DNA of 64,000 nucleotides, taken from assembly GCA_039111475.1 (NCBI GenBank), contig JBCCIP010000002.1, positions 124,001 to 188,000 on the forward strand, in the 5' to 3' direction. The DNA comes from JAUIET01 sp039111475 (GTDB lineage Bacteria; Pseudomonadota; Gammaproteobacteria; Pseudomonadales; JAUIET01). A program made the translations under genes and the position numbers. This document shows positions 54,256-63,167 of the stretch, piece after piece. The notes beneath the pieces are model-generated. The model was not told where the DNA came from and did no database searches. It saw nothing but the letters and a program-made list of their open reading frames with translations. Each line of letters begins with the position of its first letter. Position 1 is the first letter of the stretch.

Positions 54256-54882
54256 ATGACTAAGCCAATGACAAAAAAAGTGCGCCTTACGCAGGCGGAA
54301 CGTACCGCCTTGTCTGATCAGCGCATGTTTGCGGCAGCTATTAGTCTGATCAATGAACGCGGTACCCAGAAGACCACCTTGAAAGAAATAGGCGAACTGG
54401 CCGGTTACAGTCGCGGGCTTGCTAACTATCGCTTCGGTTCAAAAGACGGCTTGCTGGCCGAGTTGTTTATTTACTTTGACGGTTTATGGAAAGCCCACCT
54501 CGGCGAATACATTGGCGACTTAAAAGGCCTGGCTGCCTTGCGAGCGGCCGGTGATGCGCTGCGAGACTTCCTCAAACTCGAAGCGGACTATATGCGTGCC
54601 ATGTATCTGCTTTGGTATGAATCACTGGGCCATGAATCAGAAACGCGAGCGCGCCTCAGTGATCATCATCGAGTGTATCGAAAAGACGTACAACGATGGA
54701 TTTCAGAAGGCATCGCCAACGGCGAAATCAGGGAATCTGTCAACGCAGAACAATTTTCGATTCAATACTGCGCGTTTGTGTTTGGCCTTGTCTATCAGTG
54801 GCTAGTGAGTCCTGAAGCGCTGGACATGAACGCCGTTTTTGCAGATTACCTAGCCAACCAGGAACGCATTCTCGCTGTTTAA
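54256..54882 (+). CDS. TetR-family regulator C
   Basis: 208 residues; ATG 54265 is an alternative start. HTH about residues 18-67 with recognition segment YSRGLANYRFGSKDGLL, different from regulators A and B, so it should read other sites. No copy of the main operator motif is seen right of 50.6 kb, so C is the likely regulator of the genes from 54.9 kb onward (inference). The C-terminal ligand domain is typical in length. Confidence 0.92.
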   Translation: MTKPMTKKVRLTQAERTALSDQRMFAAAISLINERGTQKTTLKEIGELAGYSRGLANYRFGSKDGLLAELFIYFDGLWKAHLGEYIGDLKGLAALRAAGDALRDFLKLEADYMRAMYLLWYESLGHESETRARLSDHHRVYRKDVQRWISEGIANGEIRESVNAEQFSIQYCAFVFGLVYQWLVSPEALDMNAVFADYLANQERILAV

Positions 54883-54917
54883 CTCAATTAATTGCTGACA
54901 ACATAAAGGAGAACACC

Positions 54918-55721
54918 ATGGCTTATCTTGCACGTGAACAAGGTCAAAATGTTTATTACGAAGACTATGGCACCGGCGACAAAGCCATTGTACTGATTCA
55001 CGGTTGGGGCATGGGTGTTCGAACCTGGGACTACACGCTTCCTGCTTTGAATGCAGCAGGTCATCGAGTGGTATTGATCGATCATCGTGGCTGCGGAAAG
55101 TCGGATAAAGACTTTAACGACATGAGTATCAACTCCATAGCGGGCGATGTGTGTGCTTTGGTCGAAGAACTTGGATTGGCAAGTGTTGTGCTGAACGGCT
55201 GGTCATTAGGCGGTGCTGTCGCAGTAGCGGCAGCGGATACTCTGGGTGACCGCTGTGCAGGTGTTGCATTGACCTGTGCCGCAACGCCTCTGTATTTGCA
55301 AAGAGACGATTTTCCCCATGGTGGCACCGAAGAAGCAATGGCGGGAACCGTAGCTGGCTTAGACGCAGACCGCGTCAATTTCCTGATGGGTCTGTCACAG
55401 GGAGTGTGCGCAACCGAAGTTGGTCCCGTTGTTGAGCAGTGGATGTGGGAAATATTCATGGAAGCATCACCACTGGCGGTGGCGACTATTGCAGAACTTG
55501 GGCCGCTTGATCAACGTGACACCCTGGCTGGTTTGAATGTACCGATTGTATCTTTCGTTGGTGCGAAAGATGTTGTAGTAGACCCTGAAATTTGCAGATC
55601 AGTGAGCCGTTTCAATTCCATGGCCAACGTTGTTGAGTTTGAAGAATCCGGGCACGCACCCTTCATTGATGAAGCCGAGAGATATAACAATGAGTTGTTG
55701 GCTTTCCTTGGTCGCTGCTAG
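54918..55721 (+). CDS. Alpha/beta-hydrolase
   Basis: 267 residues. Oxyanion segment IHGWGMGVRTWD, nucleophile elbow GWSLGG with Ser96, an acid in DVVVDPEICRS, and His in ESGHAPFIDEAERYN. AAAGGAG is well placed before the ATG. It could hydrolyse an ester, lactone or C-C bond; no better assignment is possible. First enzyme gene after TetR C, followed by the LLM gene 53 bases on. Confidence 0.92.
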   Translation: MAYLAREQGQNVYYEDYGTGDKAIVLIHGWGMGVRTWDYTLPALNAAGHRVVLIDHRGCGKSDKDFNDMSINSIAGDVCALVEELGLASVVLNGWSLGGAVAVAAADTLGDRCAGVALTCAATPLYLQRDDFPHGGTEEAMAGTVAGLDADRVNFLMGLSQGVCATEVGPVVEQWMWEIFMEASPLAVATIAELGPLDQRDTLAGLNVPIVSFVGAKDVVVDPEICRSVSRFNSMANVVEFEESGHAPFIDEAERYNNELLAFLGRC

Positions 55722-55774
55722 ACGCAGTACCCAACGGTATCTTGTTAGACAAATAACCTACGCTGGAGAAAATA

Positions 55775-56770
55775 ATGGCGGTTAATTTTGGTACCTGGTA
55801 CGACTTTCGAAACCCTGAGCCTTGGCGACAGAGTTTCGAAGATTTGTACGCCAATAATATTGCTCAAATTGCGCATGCCGAAAGTATTGGTTTTGATTCA
55901 GTGTGGCTTACCGAGCACCATTTCTGTGATGATGGTTACACGCCATCGCCACTGGTGATTGCCTCGGCCATTGGCAATGCGACAGAGCGCATGCGAATTG
56001 GCACAAATTTGATGTTATTGCCAATTCACGACCCGGTTCGCATGGCCGAAGACGCCGCGGCACTGTCGCTGCTGACCCGAGGACGGTTTGATCTTGGTGT
56101 AGGTATTGGCTACAGACAGTTAGAGTTTGACCAATTCCAGCGGAAACTAAACCACAGACCCAGCCTTGTTGAAGAAGGCATAGAGATTATTCGCCAGGCC
56201 TGGACAGGCGAAGCGGTTGATTTCTCTGGCAAACGTTTTGTGGTCAATAACCTGGCCATCACTCCAGCGCCTGTTACCAAGCCCGCTCTGTTGTTAGGCG
56301 GTATGGCTCCGCCAGCGATCGACAGGGCCGCCAGAATTGCCGATGGCTTTCTGTCAACAGGCGGCATTGGTCTTGACGATTATTGCGAAGCGCTAGAGCG
56401 ACATGGCAAGTCGGCCGCTGATGGAAATATTGTTTTAGGTTGCTGGGCAATCGTAGCTGAAGACCCAGAGAAGGAAGCCGCCAAGCTTGGTGAGCACATT
56501 CTGTATCAAGCAAACGAATACATTAAATGGGGCGCGTTTGGACCGCCCGAGCAAACGCCCCTGTTTCCGGATGCTGATGCCGCCATCACCAATGGCTTGT
56601 ATGAGCTTTGGGATGCTGAGCAGGCGGTGACTGAGTTGAAAAAACTAATGAGCGCTTATCCGCAGATCAGTGATATTCATTTCTGGGCGCAGTTTCCAGG
56701 TGAATCAACTGCGTCTGGCACCGCAAGACTTGAGTATATTGCCAAGAACGTTCTACCACATTTGAAGTGA
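55775..56770 (+). CDS. LLM-class flavin-dependent oxidoreductase (3)
   Basis: 331 residues: FDSVWLTEHHFCDDGYTPSPL, LMLLPIHDPVRMAEDAA, FDLGVGIGYRQLEFDQF and PALLLGGMAPPAIDRAARIADGF. It shares the EHHxxxDGYxPSPL pattern with the copy at 24375, and thus probably FMNH2-dependent monooxygenase chemistry. TGGAGAAA precedes the ATG. 6 bases before the racemase-like gene. Confidence 0.9.
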   Translation: MAVNFGTWYDFRNPEPWRQSFEDLYANNIAQIAHAESIGFDSVWLTEHHFCDDGYTPSPLVIASAIGNATERMRIGTNLMLLPIHDPVRMAEDAAALSLLTRGRFDLGVGIGYRQLEFDQFQRKLNHRPSLVEEGIEIIRQAWTGEAVDFSGKRFVVNNLAITPAPVTKPALLLGGMAPPAIDRAARIADGFLSTGGIGLDDYCEALERHGKSAADGNIVLGCWAIVAEDPEKEAAKLGEHILYQANEYIKWGAFGPPEQTPLFPDADAAITNGLYELWDAEQAVTELKKLMSAYPQISDIHFWAQFPGESTASGTARLEYIAKNVLPHLK

Positions 56771-56776
56771 GACACT

Positions 56777-57928
56777 ATGGGCCCTTTGTCAGGCATTAGA
56801 GTATTGGAAATAGCCGGTATTGGCCCCGCACCTTGTGCAGGCATGATGCTCGCTGATATGGGTGCCGACGTGATTCTCGTCGAACGAAAAGCACCCAACC
56901 CAAATGCCGCCAAAACGGGATCGGCCGCTGCGGCTAACGATGGCGTTAAGCATGCATTCTTTAACCGTGGCAAAAAGTCTATCGCTCTAGATCTGAAAGA
57001 TCCCGAGTCCATCAGTGCATTGTTAAAGCTGGTTGCTGATGTTGATATTTTTATTGAAGGTTTTCGCCCAGGTGTGATGGAGCGCCTGGGGCTTGGCCCA
57101 GATGTTTGCCTCGCAGCTAACCCCGCACTTGTTTACGGCCGGATGACTGGCTGGGGGCAGACAGGACCGTTAGCACTTGCAGCAGGCCACGACCCTAACT
57201 ATATCGGCCTGTCAGGGGCGCTATGGTATGGAGGCAGTGCAGACAGCCCACCACGAGCGCCATTGACCGTTATCGGCGACCTTGGTGGTGGCACCATGAT
57301 GCTGCTGTTTGGTGTGCAGAGCGCACTGATACACGCGCAACGCACGGGGCAGGGGCAGGTAGTTGATTCAGCGATCACCGATGGCTCGGCGTACATATCA
57401 TCGCTGCTGAAGATGATGCATAACACCGGCGAGATCAAAGACGAACTGGGCCAGGGCTGGGCGGATTTTGGTTCGCCTTGGCACGACACCTACGCCTGCA
57501 GCGATGGTGGATTCGTTACCATATGTGCTCTTGAACCGCAGTTTTATCAAGAAATGATTACCAGATTAGAGCTGCAGAACAACCCTGTGTTTGCAGACCA
57601 ATGGGACAAAACCCAGTGGCCAGAAGGCAAAAAGCAAATGAAAGCGCTTTTCGAAACAAAAACCCGAGACCAGTGGTGTGAACTGTTAGAGGGCACCGAC
57701 GCGTGTTTCGCGCCCGTGTTGAATATGACAGAAGCCGCACAACACCCACACAACGTAGCGCGTGGAACCTATCTGGATATGGATGGCATTGTTCAGCCCG
57801 CACCAGCGCCCAAGTTCAGTATTAGCGAGCCGCAAGCCGGCGTGCCTCCGTTACCAGGAGAGAATGGTCGGGAGATTCTTGAAGGTCTTGGGCTGACTGG
57901 CTTGGAAATAGATCAACTTCTGAACTAG
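56777..57928 (+). CDS. Alpha-methylacyl-CoA racemase-like (CaiB/BaiF family)
   Basis: 383 residues. CaiB/BaiF fold with IRVLEIAGIGPAPCAGMMLADMGADVILVER and FRPGVMERLGLGPD. It has the AMACR signature HDTYACSDGGFVTICALEPQFYQEM, which separates racemases from CoA transferases such as that at 34078. AMACR epimerises 2-methylacyl-CoAs so that (S)-specific ACADs can act, as in steroid side-chain and branched fatty-acid breakdown. Followed by a 367-bp gap with repeat copy D. Confidence 0.9.
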   Translation: MGPLSGIRVLEIAGIGPAPCAGMMLADMGADVILVERKAPNPNAAKTGSAAAANDGVKHAFFNRGKKSIALDLKDPESISALLKLVADVDIFIEGFRPGVMERLGLGPDVCLAANPALVYGRMTGWGQTGPLALAAGHDPNYIGLSGALWYGGSADSPPRAPLTVIGDLGGGTMMLLFGVQSALIHAQRTGQGQVVDSAITDGSAYISSLLKMMHNTGEIKDELGQGWADFGSPWHDTYACSDGGFVTICALEPQFYQEMITRLELQNNPVFADQWDKTQWPEGKKQMKALFETKTRDQWCELLEGTDACFAPVLNMTEAAQHPHNVARGTYLDMDGIVQPAPAPKFSISEPQAGVPPLPGENGREILEGLGLTGLEIDQLLN

Positions 57929-58071
57929 ATGCTATCTCTTTAGGCAAGTATTTAAACTCAACTTACGCCAGAGAAAGTATCCTAACTTCGCTCCAACGCC
58001 GGTCCAAATTAAGAAGCGGGCGGCATTATTCACCGAACTTAGATGAGCGATTCTGCTCCTTATCTGAGTAC

Positions 58072-58183
58072 GGCGATGAAACAAGTGTCGGCTAGCGGGA
58101 CACGGCGTGAACCCATCCATGGGGCCTTGTGTTCGAAGTCCCTTTCTCACACAGTCCCGCTAGCCGACACTTGCTTCATCGCC
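58072..58183 (-). repeat. 112-bp repeat, copy D (30-bp arms, 52-bp core)
   Basis: Arms 58072-58101 and 58154-58183 are complementary over 30 bases with 1 mismatch. The core 58102-58153 has exactly 52 bases in reverse orientation, containing GTGAACCCATCCATGGGG and TTCTCACACA. Inner arm ends match copy A (AGCGGGAC) but the rest differs. It lies in the gap 57929-58295, which holds nothing else recognisable. Confidence 0.9.
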
Positions 58184-58295
58184 TCAATGCCATGAACGGC
58201 TTTACCTCAATGCAATGTGATCAGCCTCGCAAACCAACTTGAATAATATTCAAAAAATCGTATAATCCGCCAAGAATAATAGTAAGAGGTGGAAC

Positions 58296-59111
58296 ATGAG
58301 CGTTAAAGGCTTACGTTTTGTGATTACCGGCGCCAGCGCCGGCATCGGTGCAGGAACAGCGAAATTAGCGGCAAGCAATGGCGCTAAAGTTGTCATTTCA
58401 GATCTAAACGATGAACTAGGTGAAGCGCTTGCCAGCGACATTCGTGATGCTGGCGGTGAAGCAATTTACCAGCACTGTGATGTAACGGATGAAGAGCAAG
58501 TCCAAACCCTGATGTCTGTTGCCGCTGAAACCTATGGTGGTATCGACATTCTGCATAACAACGCAGGCATTCACGAAAGCATGATCAGCGAAGATTTGTC
58601 GCTGGAAACCATGACCAGAGAAACCTTTGAAAAAGTCGTGTCAATCAATCTGGTTGGCGTTTTTCTCTGCTCCAAATACGCTCTGCCTTATTTGAAAGAA
58701 AGTGATCAAGCGTCAATTATTAACGCCGGTTCGACAAGCTCCATTGCCGGATACCCCAATTGTATGGCCTATGGTTCTACCAAAGGTGCGGTGATGCAGC
58801 TGACCAAGAACCTTGCTGTTGACCTCGCGCCGCATGGTATTCGGGCCAATTGTTATTGCCCTGGCTCAATTCATACCCAAATGGTTGATAAGTTTCTGGA
58901 AGCAGCACCCGACCCTCAGGCCATGTTAAACACCATGACGATGACGCATTTGATTCCACGTATGGGAGCACCAAAAGACGTTGCCGAGTTAGTGTGCTTT
59001 TTGGCTAGCGAGCAATCGCAGTTTATCAACGGTGTTGTTTGGCTAATTGATGGTGGATCGCTGGCATGGCGGGGCACTCTTGATATTCTCGGCATGGGAG
59101 CAGCGCAATGA
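58296..59111 (+). CDS. SDR 5
   Basis: 271 residues. Cofactor motif TGASAGIG (11-18), NNAG (88-91), Ser in NAGSTSSIAG and Tyr159-x3-Lys163: a complete classical SDR. AAGAGGTGGAAC precedes the ATG. It starts a tightly packed operon running to 63556. Likely 3-hydroxyacyl-CoA or hydroxysteroid-type dehydrogenase (inference). Overlaps the SnoaL-like gene by 4 bases. Confidence 0.92.
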   Translation: MSVKGLRFVITGASAGIGAGTAKLAASNGAKVVISDLNDELGEALASDIRDAGGEAIYQHCDVTDEEQVQTLMSVAAETYGGIDILHNNAGIHESMISEDLSLETMTRETFEKVVSINLVGVFLCSKYALPYLKESDQASIINAGSTSSIAGYPNCMAYGSTKGAVMQLTKNLAVDLAPHGIRANCYCPGSIHTQMVDKFLEAAPDPQAMLNTMTMTHLIPRMGAPKDVAELVCFLASEQSQFINGVVWLIDGGSLAWRGTLDILGMGAAQ

Positions 59112-59527
59112 GTTTGAGTACTGACGACAAGCAAGCAATTACAGAGTTATTGAATCGATCCGCTTATGCGCTGGATATGCGTGTAAAAGACATGCTGGCC
59201 GAGTGTTTTGCAGAAGACGCGCAATTCACGCTCAAAATCGCAGACGCAGACCTGGTAGGCCCGTTTGTTAATCGAGACGGCATCATGCAACTTATGACCG
59301 GCTCCTTTGAAGAACAGACTGACCAGCGCCGCCACGTAGTCTCAAACGTGTTTTTCGAGGCTGGCGATGAAGAAATGGCAACCGTTGTTAGCAACCTTAC
59401 GCTGTTTGGAACAGAAGCTGGCAGTATTCGCCTGATTTCCGCAGGCGTTTATCGCGATGACGTAGTCAAACGTGATGGCGAGTGGCAGCTGCATAGGCGC
59501 CATCTCGATCTGGACTTGCCTTACTAA
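59108..59527 (+). CDS. SnoaL/NTF2-like protein
   Basis: 139 residues with the cone-shaped NTF2 pattern: DKQAITELLNRSAYALDMRVKDMLAECFAEDAQFTL, DQRRHVVSNVFFEAGDEE, LISAGVYRDDVVKRDGEWQLHRRHLDLDLPY. Relatives are small isomerases, dehydratases or ketosteroid-isomerase-like proteins. A catalytic residue cannot be assigned. ATGA overlap with SDR 5. Confidence 0.88.
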   Translation: MSLSTDDKQAITELLNRSAYALDMRVKDMLAECFAEDAQFTLKIADADLVGPFVNRDGIMQLMTGSFEEQTDQRRHVVSNVFFEAGDEEMATVVSNLTLFGTEAGSIRLISAGVYRDDVVKRDGEWQLHRRHLDLDLPY

Positions 59528-59550
59528 ACGCTCCAGAGCCAAGCTGCCTC

Positions 59551-61107
59551 GTGAACATAGGAAACATCCCCGCGAAGATTGCCCGCCTAAATCCGGCTAG
59601 AGAAGCTATCATTGATGTTGATAGCGGAAGGCGTATTACCTTCGGTGAGCTGGATGCCCGTATTCGGCGGCTGACCAACGCACTAACAGATAAATTTGGC
59701 CTGAGTAAAGGTGATCGCGTTGCCGTTCTGTCCAAGAACAGCATCGAGTACATGGAAATCTACTACGCCTGCGCGCGAGGCGGATTTATTGCGCAGCCAT
59801 TAAATTGGCGCCTGGGCACACCAGAACTGCAGAGAATTATTGATGATGGTGAGCCCAGCGCAGTCATTACTCAAAGTGAATACGTGGAAATTCGCACTGA
59901 GCTACAAAGCCTGGTTAAGGTGTCGCATTGGCTGGAGTTTGGTGATAACAGCAATGGTTCCTATGAATCGTTGCTCGACAATGCTGACGATCATGAACCC
60001 GTGCGGTCCACTAACATCGGTGATGACGACCCGGTATTGATTCTGTACACCGGTGGAACCACAGGCGAATCCAAAGGCGCATTGCACACTCATAAATCCT
60101 TGTACATGGGTATGCTAAATCAAACCGTAGCCGAGCGAATCGTGCCGAGCGACGTATATATGCTCACAGGCCAGATGTTTCACATTCCCGTTGGCCTTGC
60201 AATGAATTACATGGCGCATGGTTGCCCGCTTGTTTTGATTAACTTTGACGCCAAACTAGCGCTTGAAGTCATCCAACGAGAGCGCGTGTCGGCGTTTCTT
60301 GGCATTACCACCATGCTCAACTGGATGATGGCAGTTGAGAACTTCGAACAGTATGACCTAAGCAGTTTGCGCAATATTCAGTACGGCGGAGGCCCAATGC
60401 CGCGCAGTGTTGTAAAAGCCGCTTTGGAAGCATTTCCTTGCACCATTATCCAAGGCTATGGTCAAACTGAAGGCATGACCATGAGTTTTCTTTCGCAAGA
60501 AGATCACATTGATGCGGTGAATGGTAAGCACAGCGAAAGGCTGGCGTCCTGTGGTCGTGAAGGCCATGTTACCAGTATAAAAGTGGTAGACCCTAACGGT
60601 AATGAAGTGCCAAAGGACGGTGCATCACCTGGCGAAATCATTGTTCAATCCGACGCCAACATGGTTGGATACTGGGGCAGACCCGATCTGACAGAAGCCA
60701 CTATTCGCGATGGCTGGATGTGGACGGGCGACATTGCGCATTGGGATGAAGACGGTTACCTGTTTATTGTTGATCGCGCCAAAGACATGATTATCTCCGG
60801 CGGCGAAAACATCTACAGCACGCAAGTAGAAGCGGCAATTCACCAACACCCGGCTGTGCTTGAGTCTGCTGTGTTTGGTGTACCTGATGATCAATGGGGC
60901 GAGTCTGTGAAAGCTGTTGTCGTGCTCAAACCCGGGCAGACCGCTACTTCCGATGACATCATAGCGACGGCCAGTGAGCACCTGGCATCTTATCAAAAAC
61001 CACGTTCTGTTGATTTCGTTGACAGTCTTCCAAAAGCGCCGACGGGAAAAATTCTCAAGCGAGAGCTGCGTGACCCTTATTGGGCAGATGAAGGGAAAGC
61101 TCTGTGA
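59551..61107 (+). CDS. AMP-dependent acyl-CoA ligase (2)
   Basis: 518 residues with a GTG start at 59551. ANL motifs: LILYTGGTTGESKGALHTH (P-loop), IIQGYGQTEGMTMSF, WMWTGDIAHWDEDGYLFIVDRAKDMIISGGENIYSTQVE and the lid lysine in PKAPTGKILKREL. FadD-like; it activates the carboxylic acid substrate of this operon as a CoA ester. Overlaps the next gene by 4 bases (GTGA). Confidence 0.93.
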   Translation: MNIGNIPAKIARLNPAREAIIDVDSGRRITFGELDARIRRLTNALTDKFGLSKGDRVAVLSKNSIEYMEIYYACARGGFIAQPLNWRLGTPELQRIIDDGEPSAVITQSEYVEIRTELQSLVKVSHWLEFGDNSNGSYESLLDNADDHEPVRSTNIGDDDPVLILYTGGTTGESKGALHTHKSLYMGMLNQTVAERIVPSDVYMLTGQMFHIPVGLAMNYMAHGCPLVLINFDAKLALEVIQRERVSAFLGITTMLNWMMAVENFEQYDLSSLRNIQYGGGPMPRSVVKAALEAFPCTIIQGYGQTEGMTMSFLSQEDHIDAVNGKHSERLASCGREGHVTSIKVVDPNGNEVPKDGASPGEIIVQSDANMVGYWGRPDLTEATIRDGWMWTGDIAHWDEDGYLFIVDRAKDMIISGGENIYSTQVEAAIHQHPAVLESAVFGVPDDQWGESVKAVVVLKPGQTATSDDIIATASEHLASYQKPRSVDFVDSLPKAPTGKILKRELRDPYWADEGKAL

Positions 61108-61571
61108 ACGCGGAACCCACGCTCGAACTTGGCGACGATGTACGCTCGGCTATTGGACGAACGGCAGCGCCGCGTACGGAAGTAGTTACCAGACGCGATA
61201 TACGAAAGTACTCTATTGCAACCGGTCAAACAGAGCGGAAATATCTAGACGGCGATGTCGCTCCTGCAATGTTTCACCTGGCCCTATTTTGGGACATAGT
61301 TGAGTTGGATGAACTGATGCCAGACGGAGTATCTGTAGATACTCTGTTGCCAAAATTTCCGCTGGAAAAGGCAATGGCCGGCGGTCTTGAACTCAAATAC
61401 CTTAAACCAATACACCCCGGTGATGAGTTAACCGCAACACGCAGCTTGATCGATATATACCTCAAACAAGGCTCCAAAGGGCCAATCATTTTTTATGAGG
61501 TTATCATGAACGTGAAAGACAGTAACGGCGACGACGTGGTTTGGGAAAAAACCACGCGTTTATTGCGGTGA
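61104..61571 (+). CDS. Hotdog-fold hydratase subunit (FAS1-type/ChsH2-N-like)
   Basis: 155 residues with a GTG start overlapping the ligase. N-terminal hotdog domain: VTRRDIRKYSIATGQTERKYLDGDVAPAMFHLALFW, later GGLELKYLKPIHPGDELTATRSLID. Such half-hydratases work as a heteromer with a MaoC-like partner. In actinobacterial steroid side-chain breakdown, ChsH2 (this type plus DUF35) pairs with ChsH1. Here the partner is the next gene and DUF35 is separate (63164). Confidence 0.87.
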   Translation: MNAEPTLELGDDVRSAIGRTAAPRTEVVTRRDIRKYSIATGQTERKYLDGDVAPAMFHLALFWDIVELDELMPDGVSVDTLLPKFPLEKAMAGGLELKYLKPIHPGDELTATRSLIDIYLKQGSKGPIIFYEVIMNVKDSNGDDVVWEKTTRLLR

Positions 61572-61577
61572 TTGCTT

Positions 61578-61988
61578 ATGAGACTGTCTGACATAGAAGT
61601 GGGCGTTGTCTTGCCAAGCAGAGAATTCAGCTGTGACAACCGACAATTATTTCTCTATAACGCCGTTTTGTTTAATGCGCATAGAATTCATTACGACTAC
61701 GGTTACGCAACTGAAGTAGAAGGTTATGCCGATTTGGTGTTAGCAGGGCCTTTAATCGGTGACTGGTTGCACCAATGCATTGATAGCTGGGTAGGGGAAC
61801 ACGGTCGGTTGTTGAGTATGGAGTACTCCAACCGGTTTGCCGCGTATGTTGACGAAGTTCTTACCGGCAATGGTTCGGTGGTGGCAATCGATACTGAGAA
61901 TAAGACAGCGGAAGTTGATCTACGAATCGAAAACGCCAATGGTGATGTAATAGCACCTGGTAAAGCCACAGTACAGCTGCATGGATAA
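61578..61988 (+). CDS. MaoC-like hydratase subunit (ChsH1-like)
   Basis: 136 residues from ATG 61578; a TTG at 61572 is possible. The hydratase-2-type active-site segment is VLFNAHRIHYDYGYATEVEGYADLVLAGPLIGDW, carrying the Asn/His/Asp pattern of catalytic MaoC subunits. With the preceding gene it should form an enoyl-CoA hydratase for a bulky acyl-CoA. The thiolase-fold gene starts 6 bases after its stop. Confidence 0.9.
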   Translation: MRLSDIEVGVVLPSREFSCDNRQLFLYNAVLFNAHRIHYDYGYATEVEGYADLVLAGPLIGDWLHQCIDSWVGEHGRLLSMEYSNRFAAYVDEVLTGNGSVVAIDTENKTAEVDLRIENANGDVIAPGKATVQLHG

Positions 61989-61994
61989 CTACTT

Positions 61995-63167
61995 TTGAGC
62001 TTCGATCTGCGCGGTGCAACTGCTTTTATAGGCGCGGCCGATACCGCCGTCGGTGTGGTGCCAGACGTGAATGCAACCGAACTGTGCGTTCAGGCAGCGT
62101 TGGCAGCGATCAATGACGCTGGCCTAGATAAGGACGATGTTGATGGCCTAGTCACTTGCAATTCGATGGCTCTGCCCATCATGTATCACGCCGAAGCAGT
62201 GGCCGAGTACATGCAGATATTTCCGCGCTATTGCAGCAGCGTAAACACAGGTGGTGGCACAACATTCGCTGCGGTTCATCATGCGGCATCAGCCATCGTA
62301 AGCGGCATGGCCGACACCATTGTGATCAGCATGGGTGACAGTTTGCGATCTGGTATGACGCGAGAACAAGCGGCAAAAACGCAGTCATCTACCGGCCACC
62401 CGTTGTACGAGCAAGTCTACGGCCAGACAGTGCCCTCGTATTACGCTTTTATTGCTCAGGCTCATATGGCGCGATACGGCACTACTCAGTCGCAATACGC
62501 AGAGATCGCGGTTGCTGCAAGAGCGCATGCGGCTAACAACCCTGCTGCGCAAAAAAGAACGCCAATCAGCGTTGGCGACGTGCTTGATTCCCGAATGATA
62601 GCAGACCCTTTGCATTTGCTGGATTGTTCTCTAATGTCAGATGGTGGCTCCGCGGTGGTGATGACATCAGCCGAGCGTGCCAAAGACAGGCCGCACACCC
62701 CGGTTTATTTGTTAGGTGTAGGTGAAGGGCACAGTCACGAGCACATAATGGCCGCCAGAAGCCTGACGACCTCAGCGGCGGTAGAGGCTGGTGAACGCGC
62801 TTTTGCGATGGCCGGTGGTTGTGTTACTGATATCGATTTTGCGCAGCTATATGATTGTTTTACGCCAACCGTGCTGATTGAACTGGAAGACCTTGGTTTT
62901 TGTGCAAAAGGCGAGGGTGGTGAATTCGCCGCCAGTGGCGCATTGTTGCCCGGCGGAAGCTTACCCGTCAACACGCACGGCGGTTTGCTCTCTCATTGCC
63001 ACCCTGGAAACCCCGGTTCGATGTTTGCATTAACGGAAACCATTCAACAGCTGCGTCACAACTGTGGCGAACGTCAGCTCTCCAAGGCGGACATTGCCCT
63101 GGTTCACGCTCAGGGCGGCATCATGTCCAGCCATTCTGCTGTGATACTTGCCAGAGATGTACAATGA
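61995..63167 (+). CDS. Thiolase-fold protein without catalytic Cys (Ltp2-like aldolase candidate)
   Basis: 390 residues with a TTG start at 61995. The fold is SCP2-thiolase (ATAFIGAADTAVG, INDAGLDKDDVDGLVT, C-terminal LPVNTHGGLLSHCHPGNPGSMF). The nucleophile loop reads SSVNTGGGTTFAAV, with Gly86 where a thiolase has Cys. This is the pattern of Ltp2-type retro-aldolases, which cleave the 3-hydroxyacyl-CoA of steroid side chains and need a DUF35 partner. The DUF35 gene overlaps its stop. Aldolase function is inferred from family and context. Confidence 0.87.
   Translation: MSFDLRGATAFIGAADTAVGVVPDVNATELCVQAALAAINDAGLDKDDVDGLVTCNSMALPIMYHAEAVAEYMQIFPRYCSSVNTGGGTTFAAVHHAASAIVSGMADTIVISMGDSLRSGMTREQAAKTQSSTGHPLYEQVYGQTVPSYYAFIAQAHMARYGTTQSQYAEIAVAARAHAANNPAAQKRTPISVGDVLDSRMIADPLHLLDCSLMSDGGSAVVMTSAERAKDRPHTPVYLLGVGEGHSHEHIMAARSLTTSAAVEAGERAFAMAGGCVTDIDFAQLYDCFTPTVLIELEDLGFCAKGEGGEFAASGALLPGGSLPVNTHGGLLSHCHPGNPGSMFALTETIQQLRHNCGERQLSKADIALVHAQGGIMSSHSAVILARDVQ

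Noticed and set aside
13613..58183. Reading the long hairpins as ordinary rho-independent terminators
   Set aside because: Stems are 30 bp with 52-base conserved loops and no T-run; they are far larger than terminators and share a core.
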